From Blautia sp. (GTDB taxonomy: Bacteria; Bacillota; Clostridia; Lachnospirales; Lachnospiraceae), in the NCBI GenBank assembly GCA_022769545.1, contig JALEJS010000034.1:78088-142087 (forward strand): DNA of 64,000 nt, given 5' to 3'. Each line of letters begins with the position of its first letter. The first letter of the stretch is position 1. The position numbers and the translations under genes are program-made. A model generated the notes under the pieces. That model saw nothing but the letters and a program-made list of their open reading frames with translations. It ran no database searches and had not been told where the DNA came from. Positions 44,482 through 53,085 of this stretch are shown here, piece by piece.

Positions 44482-45474
44482 TTATCTGTTAAAACTTTTT
44501 GTCGATTCTCCCTGCCGAAAAGTCACATCCAGTTCTATATTTTTCAGCTCCGGGGTTTTTCCGTTAATCCGTTCGATCAGCACATCTACACAGGTAGATG
44601 CCAGCTCCTCGATCGGCTGCACAATCGTAGACAGACTGGGGTAGGGCAGTTTGCTGACAAACGTCCCGTCATACCCCACCACTTTGAAATCCACCGGATA
44701 CCGTCTTCCCTTGGCCTGAAGTGCCCGGATCAATGTCACAGCCATGATATCCGTGGCAAAGTAACCGTCCACATCCGGATAATTTTCCGCGATCTCTCTG
44801 GCCGCCTGGTCATAGTCCGCGTACTCAAAGCCATTCCATTTCGAAAGGTAATTGTAGCATGGTATGCCGTTCTTTGCCATGATTTTCTCAAACACCTCGT
44901 GTCGGGCATTGGATGGCGTAGATACTCTTCGCACACCGGTGCACTGCAGAACGCTTCTGCAGCCAGCCTGTATCAGTGCCTCTGCCGCAAGCCTTCCGCC
45001 TTTTTCATGATTCACCGCCACACAGGGAATGTGCTCTCCCAATGTCCGGTCCAGTGCCACGATCGGCCGGTCCAGACTGCTGTACTGCGCGATATCCAAC
45101 GTATGCACACCGGTGATGATCCCGTCTACTCTCTGCTGCCGCAGAAGATCCAGATAATGCGCCTCATAATTCTGCTCTCTCCAGGTATTACAGATCATAC
45201 TCTGATACCCATGGCGGAACAATGCAATCTCTGCCGCATTGATAAATTCCGCAAAATACGGATGTGAAACCTCCGGTACAATAATGGCCACGATCCCGCT
45301 TTTTCTGTGATACAGATTTCTGGCCATCTCGTTGGGGGTATAGTTTAATTCCTTAATCGCACGAAGAATCTTATCTCTTGTTTCTTCTTTTACATAACCG
45401 CTCCCGTTCAAGACCCGGGAAACGGTTGCCGCTCCTACATGAGCATGCCGTGCAACATCCTGAATCGTTGTCAT
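44482..45474 (-). CDS. LacI-family regulator of the GH32 unit
   Basis: A 330-residue repressor. The helix-turn-helix is TTIQDVARHAHVGAATVSRVLNGSGYVKEETRDKI with the hinge YTPNEMARNLYHRKSGIVAIIVPEVSHPYF. A sugar-binding core follows (VVGYDGTFVSKLPYPSLSTIVQPIEELA). It is directly upstream of the GH32 gene and downstream of the ABC importer genes. It is the leading candidate to bind the two TGRAAC-CC-GTTYCA sites at the importer promoter. Confidence 0.92.
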   Translation of the reverse strand: MTTIQDVARHAHVGAATVSRVLNGSGYVKEETRDKILRAIKELNYTPNEMARNLYHRKSGIVAIIVPEVSHPYFAEFINAAEIALFRHGYQSMICNTWREQNYEAHYLDLLRQQRVDGIITGVHTLDIAQYSSLDRPIVALDRTLGEHIPCVAVNHEKGGRLAAEALIQAGCRSVLQCTGVRRVSTPSNARHEVFEKIMAKNGIPCYNYLSKWNGFEYADYDQAAREIAENYPDVDGYFATDIMAVTLIRALQAKGRRYPVDFKVVGYDGTFVSKLPYPSLSTIVQPIEELASTCVDVLIERINGKTPELKNIELDVTFRQGESTKSFNR

Positions 45475-45577
45475 AGCACACCTCTTTCTATTGCAAAAAA
45501 CCGTATTTCCTTTGTGACAAAGTCTCTCCTGTCACAGAACCTCTGTTTCCCAAAGAGGCTTTCTTCTCATTGACATA

Positions 45578-45644
45578 TATGGTAAGAGCCTCACATGGAA
45601 CCCTTACCACATACCATTTTATCACAATATTTTCCAGGAAACAA
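45578..45644 (-). promoter_or_regulatory. Promoter and inverted repeat of the lacI-GH32 unit
   Basis: On the minus strand TTGTTT (45639-45644), 17-nt spacer, TAAAAT (45616-45621). Downstream lies the inverted repeat TGGTAAG ... CTTACCA over about 30 nt. A second inverted repeat, TGTGACA / TGTCACA (45513-45536), is closer to the gene. Both are candidate operators or leader hairpins. The rest of the 45475-45720 gap contains no gene. Confidence 0.55.
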
Positions 45645-45720
45645 CGTATCCTTTGCCGCAGAAGCTTCCCATTGTCTGCCCGGTCTGACAGCCGGGGCCG
45701 TCAGACCGAGCTGTTTTTCA

Positions 45721-46575
45721 TCAGCCTTTGATACCGGAGGATGCGATACCTTCCACATAGTATTTCTGCATGAAGATGAACATAATGATCATCGGAATTG
45801 CGGAAATAACCAGCGCTGCCATGATTGCGCTGTAATGTACCGGCTGTGTGCCGAAGAAGGACTGCACTGCCAGCTGGATGGTTCGTTTGTTTTCACCGGT
45901 CATTACCAGGAACGGCCACATAAAGTCATTCCAGTGTGCCACGAAATCCAGAATGAATACGGTTGCATATACCGTCTTGGAAATCGGTACCACGATTTTG
46001 AAGAATGTACCTGCCGGGCTGCACCCGTCAATCGCTGCAGCTTCGATCAGATCATCCGGAATATCACAGAAGAACTGACGGAACATATAAATGGAAAAGC
46101 ATTTTGCCACAAAGGGAATTACCAGGGCCATCAGTGTATTTACCCAGCCTAACTGAGACATCTCAATGTACAGCGGCAGCATGATTGCTTCCATTGGAAG
46201 AACCATCAGTGCCACTACCAGGTTGAGGATCGCACCTTTTCCCCTGAAGTCAAATTTTGCCAGAGCGTAACCGCACATGGAGTTTACCAGCAGATCCAGA
46301 ATCAGGATCAGTGCAATATACAGCAGCGTATTCTTAAATACCTGCGGCAGATTCATACGGGTAAACACTTCGGCATAGTTTGCCAGAGAAGCATGCGCCG
46401 GAATAAATGTCTTAAGAGAATTCATGTTGGCAAAGATCTCTGCCTCCGGCTTGAGTGAGGCGGAAATCATCCAGATCAGAGGGGAAACAAAGATAATACC
46501 GATTACAATATTTCCAAAATAAAACATGAATTTCGAAAATCCTGCAGAAAATTTCATTGATGATTTAGTCTTCAT
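45721..46575 (-). CDS. Carbohydrate ABC transporter permease (MalG type)
   Basis: A 284-residue membrane protein with about six helices. The EAA loop reads EAAAIDGCSPAGTFFKIVVPISK. It forms the channel of a CUT1-type sugar importer with the next gene. It starts 12 nt after that gene with AGGAGG. After its stop a GGTCTGAC / GTCAGACC stem is present but lacks a T run. No ATPase gene is in the cluster, which is usual: a shared MsmK-type ATPase elsewhere is likely. Confidence 0.93.
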   Translation of the reverse strand: MKTKSSMKFSAGFSKFMFYFGNIVIGIIFVSPLIWMISASLKPEAEIFANMNSLKTFIPAHASLANYAEVFTRMNLPQVFKNTLLYIALILILDLLVNSMCGYALAKFDFRGKGAILNLVVALMVLPMEAIMLPLYIEMSQLGWVNTLMALVIPFVAKCFSIYMFRQFFCDIPDDLIEAAAIDGCSPAGTFFKIVVPISKTVYATVFILDFVAHWNDFMWPFLVMTGENKRTIQLAVQSFFGTQPVHYSAIMAALVISAIPMIIMFIFMQKYYVEGIASSGIKG

Positions 46576-46587
46576 TTCGCACCTCCT

Positions 46588-47487
46588 TTATTCTTTCGCC
46601 GTTGTAACCTTTTTCATGGCCAGGGACATAATCACTACGATCACGAAGAATACCGTCGCAATGGAGCAGGCATATCCGAAGTTACCCTTCTGGAAGCCCT
46701 GCGTATAAATATAATAAACCAGTGTTTTGGTCGCATTCTTTGGTCCGCCCTGTGTCATGATGTAAGGCTGCGTGAACAGTTTCATAGCCTGGATCATGGT
46801 AATCATGATGACATATTTGATGGTTCCTTTCAGACCCGGGAGAGTGATATAACGGAACTGTTTCAGTTTGGTTGCACCATCCACAGACGCCGCCTCATAC
46901 TGTTCCCTCGGGATCCCCTGCAGACCAGCCAGGAAGATCATCATCTGATAACCGGCGCCCTGCCATGCCGACATGAAGATGATTGCATTCATGGCAGTGT
47001 GTTCATTGGTCAGGAAATTGATGGGTTCCATTCCCAGCGTTACCAGCAGGGAGTTGATCAGACCGGTATTCGGGTTTGCATTGTAAAGTACAGACCACAG
47101 AACAGCGATTACTACCATAGATGTCAGCTGCGGGCTGAAATACATGGTTCTGAAAACTGCCACGCCACGGAACTTTTTGGAAACCAGAAGCGCCAGTCCC
47201 AGAGCCAGTGCACACTGTACCGGTACAACGATCACAGTAAAGTATACCGTGTTCTTCAGAGCAACCCAGAAGTTTTTATCCTGAAACAGCTTTACATAGT
47301 TGTCAAGTGCAATAAAGCTGATCTTGTCCGGTCTCATGATCTGGTATTTAAATGCGGAAAAATAGGCTGTATATATCATCGGTACAACCAGGAAAGCAAT
47401 CAGAAGAATCACTGCCGGCGCCACAAAGAAATATGCGGTTACCCGTTCATTTCTTTTCCGGCCACTTAAATTGCCTGTTTTTGCCAT
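46588..47487 (-). CDS. Carbohydrate ABC transporter permease (MalF type)
   Basis: The start at 47487 (MAKTGNLSGRKRNERVTAYFFVAPAVILLI) follows GAGGGAAAGG; the ORF-track start adds 33 implausible residues. The 299-residue protein has about six helices. Its EAA loop reads YEAASVDGATKLKQFRYITLPGLKG. It is the second half of the CUT1 channel. Order in the operon is binding protein, MalF type, MalG type. Confidence 0.93.
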   Translation of the reverse strand: MAKTGNLSGRKRNERVTAYFFVAPAVILLIAFLVVPMIYTAYFSAFKYQIMRPDKISFIALDNYVKLFQDKNFWVALKNTVYFTVIVVPVQCALALGLALLVSKKFRGVAVFRTMYFSPQLTSMVVIAVLWSVLYNANPNTGLINSLLVTLGMEPINFLTNEHTAMNAIIFMSAWQGAGYQMMIFLAGLQGIPREQYEAASVDGATKLKQFRYITLPGLKGTIKYVIMITMIQAMKLFTQPYIMTQGGPKNATKTLVYYIYTQGFQKGNFGYACSIATVFFVIVVIMSLAMKKVTTAKE

Positions 47488-47636
47488 AAACCTTTCCCTC
47501 TTTTCTATTATCCGATTTTCTTGTTCATCCTTACCGAAGAAAAAGCTGCCGCCGGACAGCCATCCGGGCGATACCCCAGCGCACATCCGGCAGCAGCTCC
47601 TTACTTACATCAAAACAGTGAAAGATAAATCAGTTC

Positions 47637-48950
47637 TTATTCAGCGTAGTATGTTTCATAATCTTCTGTGAACAGATCTGCAACGTTTGTCAGCTCATCC
47701 TGGATATAATCTGCATCAACTTCGCCGTTTGTTGCTGCGTCAGAGAAGATGTTGGTCATAGCCTCTGCGTAGTTTGCGGAGAATGTCGCGTAGGATGGTG
47801 TTCTTGGACGCGGAACTGCTGTGTTGTTCAGCTGTTCTACAAACAGAGCACGCGGTCCGTCTGCATATTCTGCCATTGCTTCTGTCTCATAAGCAGTGTT
47901 GCGTGTAGCAGGTTTTGCAATTGCTGCTGCGTAGGTTGCCACATTGTCTGTGTTCATCAGCCACTGAAGGAATTCGCCTGCTGCTTCCACATCCTCACAG
48001 TCTCTGCTGATAGCCGCAGACCAGTCACCACACGGAGAAACTGCTTTGCCTGTGTCAGATACCGGATAGTAAGTTACGCCCCAGTCGAAATCTGCACTCT
48101 GTTCCAGTGTGGAAACTTCCCAGGAACCACCGATCATGGTTGCGCAGGCTTTGTTCAGGAACTCATCCTGGATCGGATCAACGTTTGCATAACCGTTTGC
48201 GATCATCTCTGCAAGGTATGTTGTGGTTTCCACTGCCTCTTCGCTGTCTACATAGCCAGCTGCTTCTGTACCGTCTTCGCTGATGTAGTCTTTACCTTTG
48301 GAGATATACATCGGCTCAAGTGCATAGGGAAGACCTTCGCCGTGGTCCATGATGATGTGTGCTCCCACATGCTCATCTGTTGTACATTTCTCAGCGATCT
48401 CTGCCATTTCTTCCCAGGTGATCGGGTTGTCCAGTGTGCGGGAATCAAGATCATCAGTATCCACACCGCACTCTTTTAACATATCTTTATTGTAATAGAA
48501 AGCTACGCTGGATTCCGTAGCGGAAATTGCGTAAAGCTCTCCGTCATATGTACACTGTGCAACAGTAGAAGGAACGAAATCTGCCATGTCTTCTTCACTG
48601 AAGTACTCTGTGATCGGTACTGTGATACCATTTGCTGCATAGTAGGAAACCTGCGGTCCGTCTACATAGAAAATGGAGGGAAGGTCATTGGAGGTTACTG
48701 CTGTTGCAATTTTGTTGTCATATGCGTAGGAATCGGAACGGTCGATTGCTTCACGGCTTACCTGAATTTCCGGATGTGCCTCATTCCACTCAGCAAGCTT
48801 CTCTACCCACCATGCTTCAACCTGTTCTCTGTCTGTCGGGCTCCAGATGGTAAGATTTACGACATCACCGTCTTCTGCCATGACCGGTACTGCAGAAAAT
48901 GCAGATGCAGCAAGAACCAGACTTAAAATAACGCTCATTCTTTTTTTCAT
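47637..48950 (-). CDS. Sugar ABC transporter substrate-binding protein
   Basis: The start at 48950 (MKKRMSVILSLVLAASAFSAVPVMAEDGD) follows GAGGAGG. The 437-residue product has a signal peptide with VMA-type cleavage and no lipobox cysteine. The mature part is a family 1 (CUT1) solute-binding fold (LTIWSPTDREQVEAWWVEKLAEWNEAHPEIQV, GLPYALEPMYISKG). It captures an oligosaccharide outside the cell for the two permeases. With a GH32 enzyme close by, sucrose or fructo-oligosaccharides are the likely ligand (inference). Confidence 0.93.
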   Translation of the reverse strand: MKKRMSVILSLVLAASAFSAVPVMAEDGDVVNLTIWSPTDREQVEAWWVEKLAEWNEAHPEIQVSREAIDRSDSYAYDNKIATAVTSNDLPSIFYVDGPQVSYYAANGITVPITEYFSEEDMADFVPSTVAQCTYDGELYAISATESSVAFYYNKDMLKECGVDTDDLDSRTLDNPITWEEMAEIAEKCTTDEHVGAHIIMDHGEGLPYALEPMYISKGKDYISEDGTEAAGYVDSEEAVETTTYLAEMIANGYANVDPIQDEFLNKACATMIGGSWEVSTLEQSADFDWGVTYYPVSDTGKAVSPCGDWSAAISRDCEDVEAAGEFLQWLMNTDNVATYAAAIAKPATRNTAYETEAMAEYADGPRALFVEQLNNTAVPRPRTPSYATFSANYAEAMTNIFSDAATNGEVDADYIQDELTNVADLFTEDYETYYAE

Positions 48951-49016
48951 GTTTTTCTTCCTCCTCAAAAACATTTTTTTAGTTTTTTATTTCCTTTGCG
49001 CGCCGGAAATTGTTTG

Positions 49017-49030
49017 TGAAACCCGTTCCA
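49017..49030. promoter_or_regulatory. LacI-type operator copy 2 in the importer leader
   Basis: TGAAAC-CC-GTTCCA, a 6-2-6 inverted repeat with one mismatch. It is almost identical to the copy at 49136-49149, 105 nt away, and lies in the transcribed leader. Confidence 0.6.
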
Positions 49031-49135
49031 TATTTTTCCTTTTTATATCCACAGAAGAAAATTTCTGTGGATCTTAGCTTTGGTATCTTCTTATTATCAT
49101 TCTTCCTATGAACTGAAAAAGCTGTTTGGAAAATG

Positions 49136-49149
49136 TGGAACCCGTTTCA
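49136..49149. promoter_or_regulatory. LacI-type operator copy 1 at the importer transcription start
   Basis: TGGAAC-CC-GTTTCA, directly downstream of the -10 box of the importer promoter. With copy 2 it could allow a repression loop. Confidence 0.65.
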
Positions 49150-49161
49150 TATTGTGGTTAC

Positions 49162-49190
49162 ATAATACATTTCTTATCCTGTTTTGTCAA
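49162..49190 (-). promoter_or_regulatory. Promoter of the sugar ABC importer operon
   Basis: Minus strand TTGACA (49185-49190), 17-nt spacer, TATTAT (49162-49167). The leader to the binding-protein gene is about 205 nt and contains both operators; no gene is seen in 48951-49294. Confidence 0.8.
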
Positions 49191-49215
49191 TACGATTCCA
49201 CTCAAAAAATGGCAA

Positions 49216-49254
49216 AAAGCGAAATTCTGTTTGATATTTACAGAATTCCGCTTT
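49216..49254 (-). terminator. Terminator of the ACP-lux-transketolase operon
   Basis: Minus strand AAAGCGGAATTCTGT pairs with ACAGAATTTCGCTTT (one mismatch), 9-nt loop, followed by TTGCCATTTTTTG. It lies about 40 nt past the last gene. Confidence 0.8.
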
Positions 49255-49294
49255 TCTTTTTGTATATATTTCACATAAAACAGAGACCAGATCC

Positions 49295-50260
49295 CTACCG
49301 CAGCGAGATTCGGATCCTTGCTGCAATATCTTCCGCCGTCAGACCGCTGATTTTCATCAGATGCTCATAGCTTCCCGCATGCGGATAAAAATCCTCGATT
49401 CCGATCATCAGCTGCGGTGCTCTCTCTCTCATACCACAGAGCGCCTCCGCCACAGCAGACCCAAGGCCCCCGATCACATTGTGCTCTTCTACCGTGACGA
49501 TCAGTTTGCAGTCTGCATATTTTCTGATTGTCTCCACATCCAGCGGCTTGATGGTATGGACATCCACAACGGTACAGGAAATGCCTTCTTCTTCCAGCTT
49601 TTTCGCTGCTTTGACAGACTCCGAAACCATGGTTCCCGTCGCAAATACCGCAACATCTTCGCCCTCCCTCAGAGAGATTGCCTTTCCGATACAGAAGTCA
49701 TAATCTCCGGAATACACGATCGGCGTCCGCTGTGTTCCTGTGAGCCGGATATAAACCGGCTTTTCACACTGCGCTGCCGCATAGACGCACTTCACCGTCT
49801 CTGTACAGTCTGCCGGTGAAAGAACCACCATATCCGGAATGCTTCTCATAATGGCAATGTCTTCCACACTCATGTGGGTTGCACCCAGGATGCCCACAGA
49901 GTATCCGGAGGTCAGGCCGATCAGCTTCACCGGAAGCTTCATATAGCCCATGGTCACCTTCACCTGGTCCAGCACTCTGGTGGTGGCAAAGGATGCGTAG
50001 GTCGTGGCAAAAACGTTCATTCCCTCTTTTACCATACCACCTGCGACACCGATCATGTTCTGTTCTGCGATTCCCACGTTGTACAGCTTTTCCGGATGTT
50101 TTTCCCGCATCCGCTCCAGCCCCGAGAAAAAGCACAGATCCGCAGTCACCACTGCAAAGTCGTCATCATTGTCCGCCAGATCTGCCGCTGCCAGGCCGAA
50201 AGCTCCGCACGCCCCCAGCATAGACCAGGTTCTGGCATTTCTGCTGTTAAATTCCATCAT
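49295..50260 (-). CDS. Transketolase C-terminal subunit (pyrimidine and C domains)
   Basis: The start at 50260 (MMEFNSRNARTWSMLGACGAFGLAAADLA) has GGAGG nine nt upstream and overlaps the upstream stop by 14 nt. The 321-residue product holds the ThDP pyrimidine-binding domain (RMREKHPEKLYNVGIAEQNMIGVAGGM, with the catalytic Glu in GIAEQ). The transketolase C-terminal domain follows (VVDVHTIKPLDVETIRKYADC, TVEEHNVIGGLGSAVAE). With the N-terminal subunit it should form an enzyme that moves two-carbon ketol units between sugars and aldehydes. In this operon the aldehyde acceptor is probably the LuxC product. Confidence 0.93.
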   Translation of the reverse strand: MMEFNSRNARTWSMLGACGAFGLAAADLADNDDDFAVVTADLCFFSGLERMREKHPEKLYNVGIAEQNMIGVAGGMVKEGMNVFATTYASFATTRVLDQVKVTMGYMKLPVKLIGLTSGYSVGILGATHMSVEDIAIMRSIPDMVVLSPADCTETVKCVYAAAQCEKPVYIRLTGTQRTPIVYSGDYDFCIGKAISLREGEDVAVFATGTMVSESVKAAKKLEEEGISCTVVDVHTIKPLDVETIRKYADCKLIVTVEEHNVIGGLGSAVAEALCGMRERAPQLMIGIEDFYPHAGSYEHLMKISGLTAEDIAARIRISLR

Positions 50261-51077
50261 GTGCCATTTCCTCCATTGCCTGTAATTCCTGTGCCGATGA
50301 CATTTTTTTATGATGCCAGGAAGGATCATTTTCCATGAAAGAAATTCCCTTTCCCTTTACCGTATCCGCAATGACCGCCAGCGGCCGGTCTGTCCGCCCG
50401 GAAAACGCCGCACAGCATGCCGCCACATCATGACCATCGATACAGCGTACGTCCCAGCCAAAGCTTTTCCATTTTTCCTCCAGCGATTCCAGCTTCAGGA
50501 TCGTCTCTGTGTCTCCGTCATACTGCAGATGATTACGGTCCACAATGGCAACCACATTATTCAGTGAAAACTGTGCTGCCGCCATGGCCGCTTCCCAGAC
50601 GGAGCCCTCATCGCACTCACCGTCTCCCAGTACTACAAAAACTCTGGAAGTATGATTATTCTTATGGCGCATTCCAAGCGCTGCCCCGACAGCCAGTGAC
50701 AGCCCCTGCCCCAGGCTTCCGGTCGAATACTCAATTCCGATTTCCGCGTCCATGCAGGGATGTCCGTATAATCTGGTCTCGTCTTTTTTAAATGTGTCCA
50801 GCTCCTCTTCGGAAAGGATTCCAACCTGCTTCATCGCCGCATACACTGCCGGAACCCCGTGCCCCTTACTGAGGATAAAACGGTCTCTCTCCTCCGAATG
50901 CAGGAGTTCCTTCGAGATGTTCATGACCTCTGCATACAGAGCAGCTGCAATTTCAATCATGGATAAGGTACCTCCGAAATGAGCACCAGAATTTCCCGCC
51001 GCCTTCGCCATCCGCAGCACATCTCTGCGCATTTCTGCGCACATATGATTCAGTTCTTCGATTCGTTTCTGCTCCAT
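50247..51077 (-). CDS. Transketolase N-terminal subunit (ThDP diphosphate-binding domain)
   Basis: A 276-residue protein. MCAEMRRDVLRMAKAAGNSGAHFGGTLSMIEIAAAL and LSKGHGVPAVYAAM open the PP domain. The ThDP/Mg motif GDGECDEGSVWEAAMAAAQFSLNNVVAIVDRN lies near 147-178. Split transketolases are common in Clostridia and archaea. Here the pair sits in a specialised operon rather than next to pentose phosphate genes, suggesting a dedicated substrate. It starts 8 nt after the SDR gene, and its end overlaps the C-terminal subunit gene. Confidence 0.93.
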   Translation of the reverse strand: MEQKRIEELNHMCAEMRRDVLRMAKAAGNSGAHFGGTLSMIEIAAALYAEVMNISKELLHSEERDRFILSKGHGVPAVYAAMKQVGILSEEELDTFKKDETRLYGHPCMDAEIGIEYSTGSLGQGLSLAVGAALGMRHKNNHTSRVFVVLGDGECDEGSVWEAAMAAAQFSLNNVVAIVDRNHLQYDGDTETILKLESLEEKWKSFGWDVRCIDGHDVAACCAAFSGRTDRPLAVIADTVKGKGISFMENDPSWHHKKMSSAQELQAMEEMAHDGI

Positions 51078-51085
51078 ATACTACC

Positions 51086-51838
51086 TCACTTTGATCCGCC
51101 ATCCACACGAAGTGTCTGTCCGGTCACAAAAGATGCCTCATCCGATGCCAGCCATGCAACTGCCGCTGCAACCTCCTCCGGCCGTCCCAGTCGCTCCATC
51201 AGAGAACTGTTCACCATATCCGCATATGTTTTTTCTGTCATCTGGTTGGCCATATCTGTGTCCAGAAGTCCGGGCGCAACCGCATTGACACGTATGCCGT
51301 ACTTGATCAGCTCCGCCGCAAGCGTCTTTGTCTCCGCAATGACCGTTGCCTTGGAAGCCCCGTACGCACAGTTTCCCTCATTCAGATCAAATCCGGTAAT
51401 GGATGCGATATTGACAATGGAACCTCCCATCTTTGTCCGGCGCATCTTTGCACTGATGCTCTGAATGATCACAAGAGAAGAAAAAACATTGATGTCAAAT
51501 ACCCTCTTGATCTCCTCCACCGAAGTCATCTGCAGATATCCGCCATGAGCAATTCCCGCATTGTTGACCAGAATGTCGATATTTTCACCTTTTTTTCCAC
51601 ACACACTTCTCAGCTGACTTTTGATTGCATCCGTATCACTTACGTCAAAATAGACCGGCTCAATCTCCAGCTGGTATTTGTCTGCCACTTCTTTTATCTG
51701 TGTCTCAAATTCCTCCGACTGCTTCCGGGCATGGGCGTATATTTTCCTGCAGCCTTCTTTTGCAAATTTTTCTACGATGGCTTTTCCCAGCCCCCGGTTG
51801 CATCCCGTCACAAATGCTGTTTTGTCTTTTAATATCAT
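51086..51838 (-). CDS. SDR-family oxidoreductase (FabG-like)
   Basis: A 250-residue NAD(P)-dependent reductase. The glycine motif is VTGCNRGLGKAI (residues 10-21). NNAG lies in ILVNNAGIAHGG. The catalytic Ser/Tyr/Lys are in GSIVNIASITGF and YGASKAT (Tyr near 158). The C-terminal ASDEASFVTGQTLRVDGG is the classical SDR end. It resembles 3-oxoacyl-ACP reductases, but in this operon it could reduce the ketone formed by the transketolase. It starts 20 nt after luxC with AAGGAG. Confidence 0.92.
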   Translation of the reverse strand: MILKDKTAFVTGCNRGLGKAIVEKFAKEGCRKIYAHARKQSEEFETQIKEVADKYQLEIEPVYFDVSDTDAIKSQLRSVCGKKGENIDILVNNAGIAHGGYLQMTSVEEIKRVFDINVFSSLVIIQSISAKMRRTKMGGSIVNIASITGFDLNEGNCAYGASKATVIAETKTLAAELIKYGIRVNAVAPGLLDTDMANQMTEKTYADMVNSSLMERLGRPEEVAAAVAWLASDEASFVTGQTLRVDGGSK

Positions 51839-51858
51839 AATATCTCCTTATTATGTCT

Positions 51859-53085
51859 CTATCGCACCCGGATGGTCCTTGACAGCTGCTGCAGCAGCTG
51901 ATAACCGTCCCAGATAAATTCGAAATCCATGGACTGTCCCATCGGAACGATCCGGTCTACCCCCTGCAGCCCTTTTGCAAGCAGGGAATCAAACATGGAG
52001 CTTTCCCCGATATAGGTAATGGTCTGACAATGCGTATTGCTGCAGACCGCCTCCAGTTCGTCGATATTTTCACAGTCATACTCAAAAAAGTATCCGCTGT
52101 TGTCCTTCAGTTCCATGATCGTATCGTCCAGTGTCTCCACATGCATCCGCACGATCCGGTTATCCTGCGCCGGCTCTTTGCGCACCCCTTCTCTGGCAGC
52201 CGCCAGAAGAAAGGCACTGGTCAGCTTGTTCACAGCCTGAACCGGCTGCAGCTCATATTTCTCCTTCACAAGAGCATACAGCTCCGACCAAAAGCACTCC
52301 TTCGCCTCACAGATCCTGCTTCCTGTCCAGATGACTGCTCTGGGCGATGTACACGCATTCTGATCTGTCAGATAGGTATCATTATAGAAATCCTGTGCCG
52401 TTTTCTTTTTGTCACATTCGCTCAGGTATTTGTCTGCGTCAATCACCGCCAGAGAATAACGGTCCGCAAACGTGATTTCCACCCCTCTGGCCTGCAGAGG
52501 AGATTTCCGGATCTCACCGATCGTCCGGTCACCGCCCCAGATCACGCGGCCGCCTGCATATTCAGACAGTGCATCATTGATATCCTTCTCATGTCCGTAC
52601 TGAACCAGAACGATATATGGGCGCATCTGCCCGTTTTCCTCCAGACACTCACGGATAGCTCTGTTAATCAGTGTCACCTGCTCAAAGGATTTTGACGGAA
52701 TTTTTACCACATTTGCATTGCCGCCAAGCAGTCCTGTCACCAGTGAATAGGCATAATTTACCGGAACATTGGAAGGCGCAATATGGAAAATCATTCCCCG
52801 TCCCACACTGTGGCAGCCTTCTGCCGTACTGCCGTAGGTTTTTTTCAGTTCCAGCAGGCTGCCCTTACGGATCCAGAATGCAAAGGTAACCACATCCGGA
52901 AATCTGCGGGAAGCTCTGTCTGCGAGAATTTTCTTCGATAAGCAGTTCAGAAACTCCACCACGGAATCATCAAAAAGAGGCCGAACAGGAACATTCGGCA
53001 TTTCACATAAAATGTTTTCATTTCCAACTGCATACGTAAGACCGTGCAGCTTTTCTCTATTTAAATTTCTCTGCATAGGTATCAC
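51859..53085 (-). CDS. LuxC-type acyl-thioester reductase
   Basis: A 408-residue protein of the LuxC (acyl-CoA reductase) family, an aldehyde-dehydrogenase fold. GMIFHIAPSNVPVNYAYSLVTGLLGGNANVVKIPS is the nucleotide-binding region. The catalytic Cys is in DQNACTSPRAVIW near 245. It reduces an activated acyl group to the aldehyde with NADPH. Bacterial luminescence LuxC is about 480 residues, so this is a shorter form. The start is GTG with GGGGG just upstream and overlaps the LuxE gene by 29 nt. There are no luxAB genes here, so light production is not expected. Confidence 0.92.
   Translation of the reverse strand: MIPMQRNLNREKLHGLTYAVGNENILCEMPNVPVRPLFDDSVVEFLNCLSKKILADRASRRFPDVVTFAFWIRKGSLLELKKTYGSTAEGCHSVGRGMIFHIAPSNVPVNYAYSLVTGLLGGNANVVKIPSKSFEQVTLINRAIRECLEENGQMRPYIVLVQYGHEKDINDALSEYAGGRVIWGGDRTIGEIRKSPLQARGVEITFADRYSLAVIDADKYLSECDKKKTAQDFYNDTYLTDQNACTSPRAVIWTGSRICEAKECFWSELYALVKEKYELQPVQAVNKLTSAFLLAAAREGVRKEPAQDNRIVRMHVETLDDTIMELKDNSGYFFEYDCENIDELEAVCSNTHCQTITYIGESSMFDSLLAKGLQGVDRIVPMGQSMDFEFIWDGYQLLQQLSRTIRVR

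Noticed and set aside
45690-45720. Terminator after the MalG-type permease gene
   Set aside because: A GGTCTGAC/GTCAGACC stem exists but is followed by purine-rich sequence without a T run, so termination is not supported.
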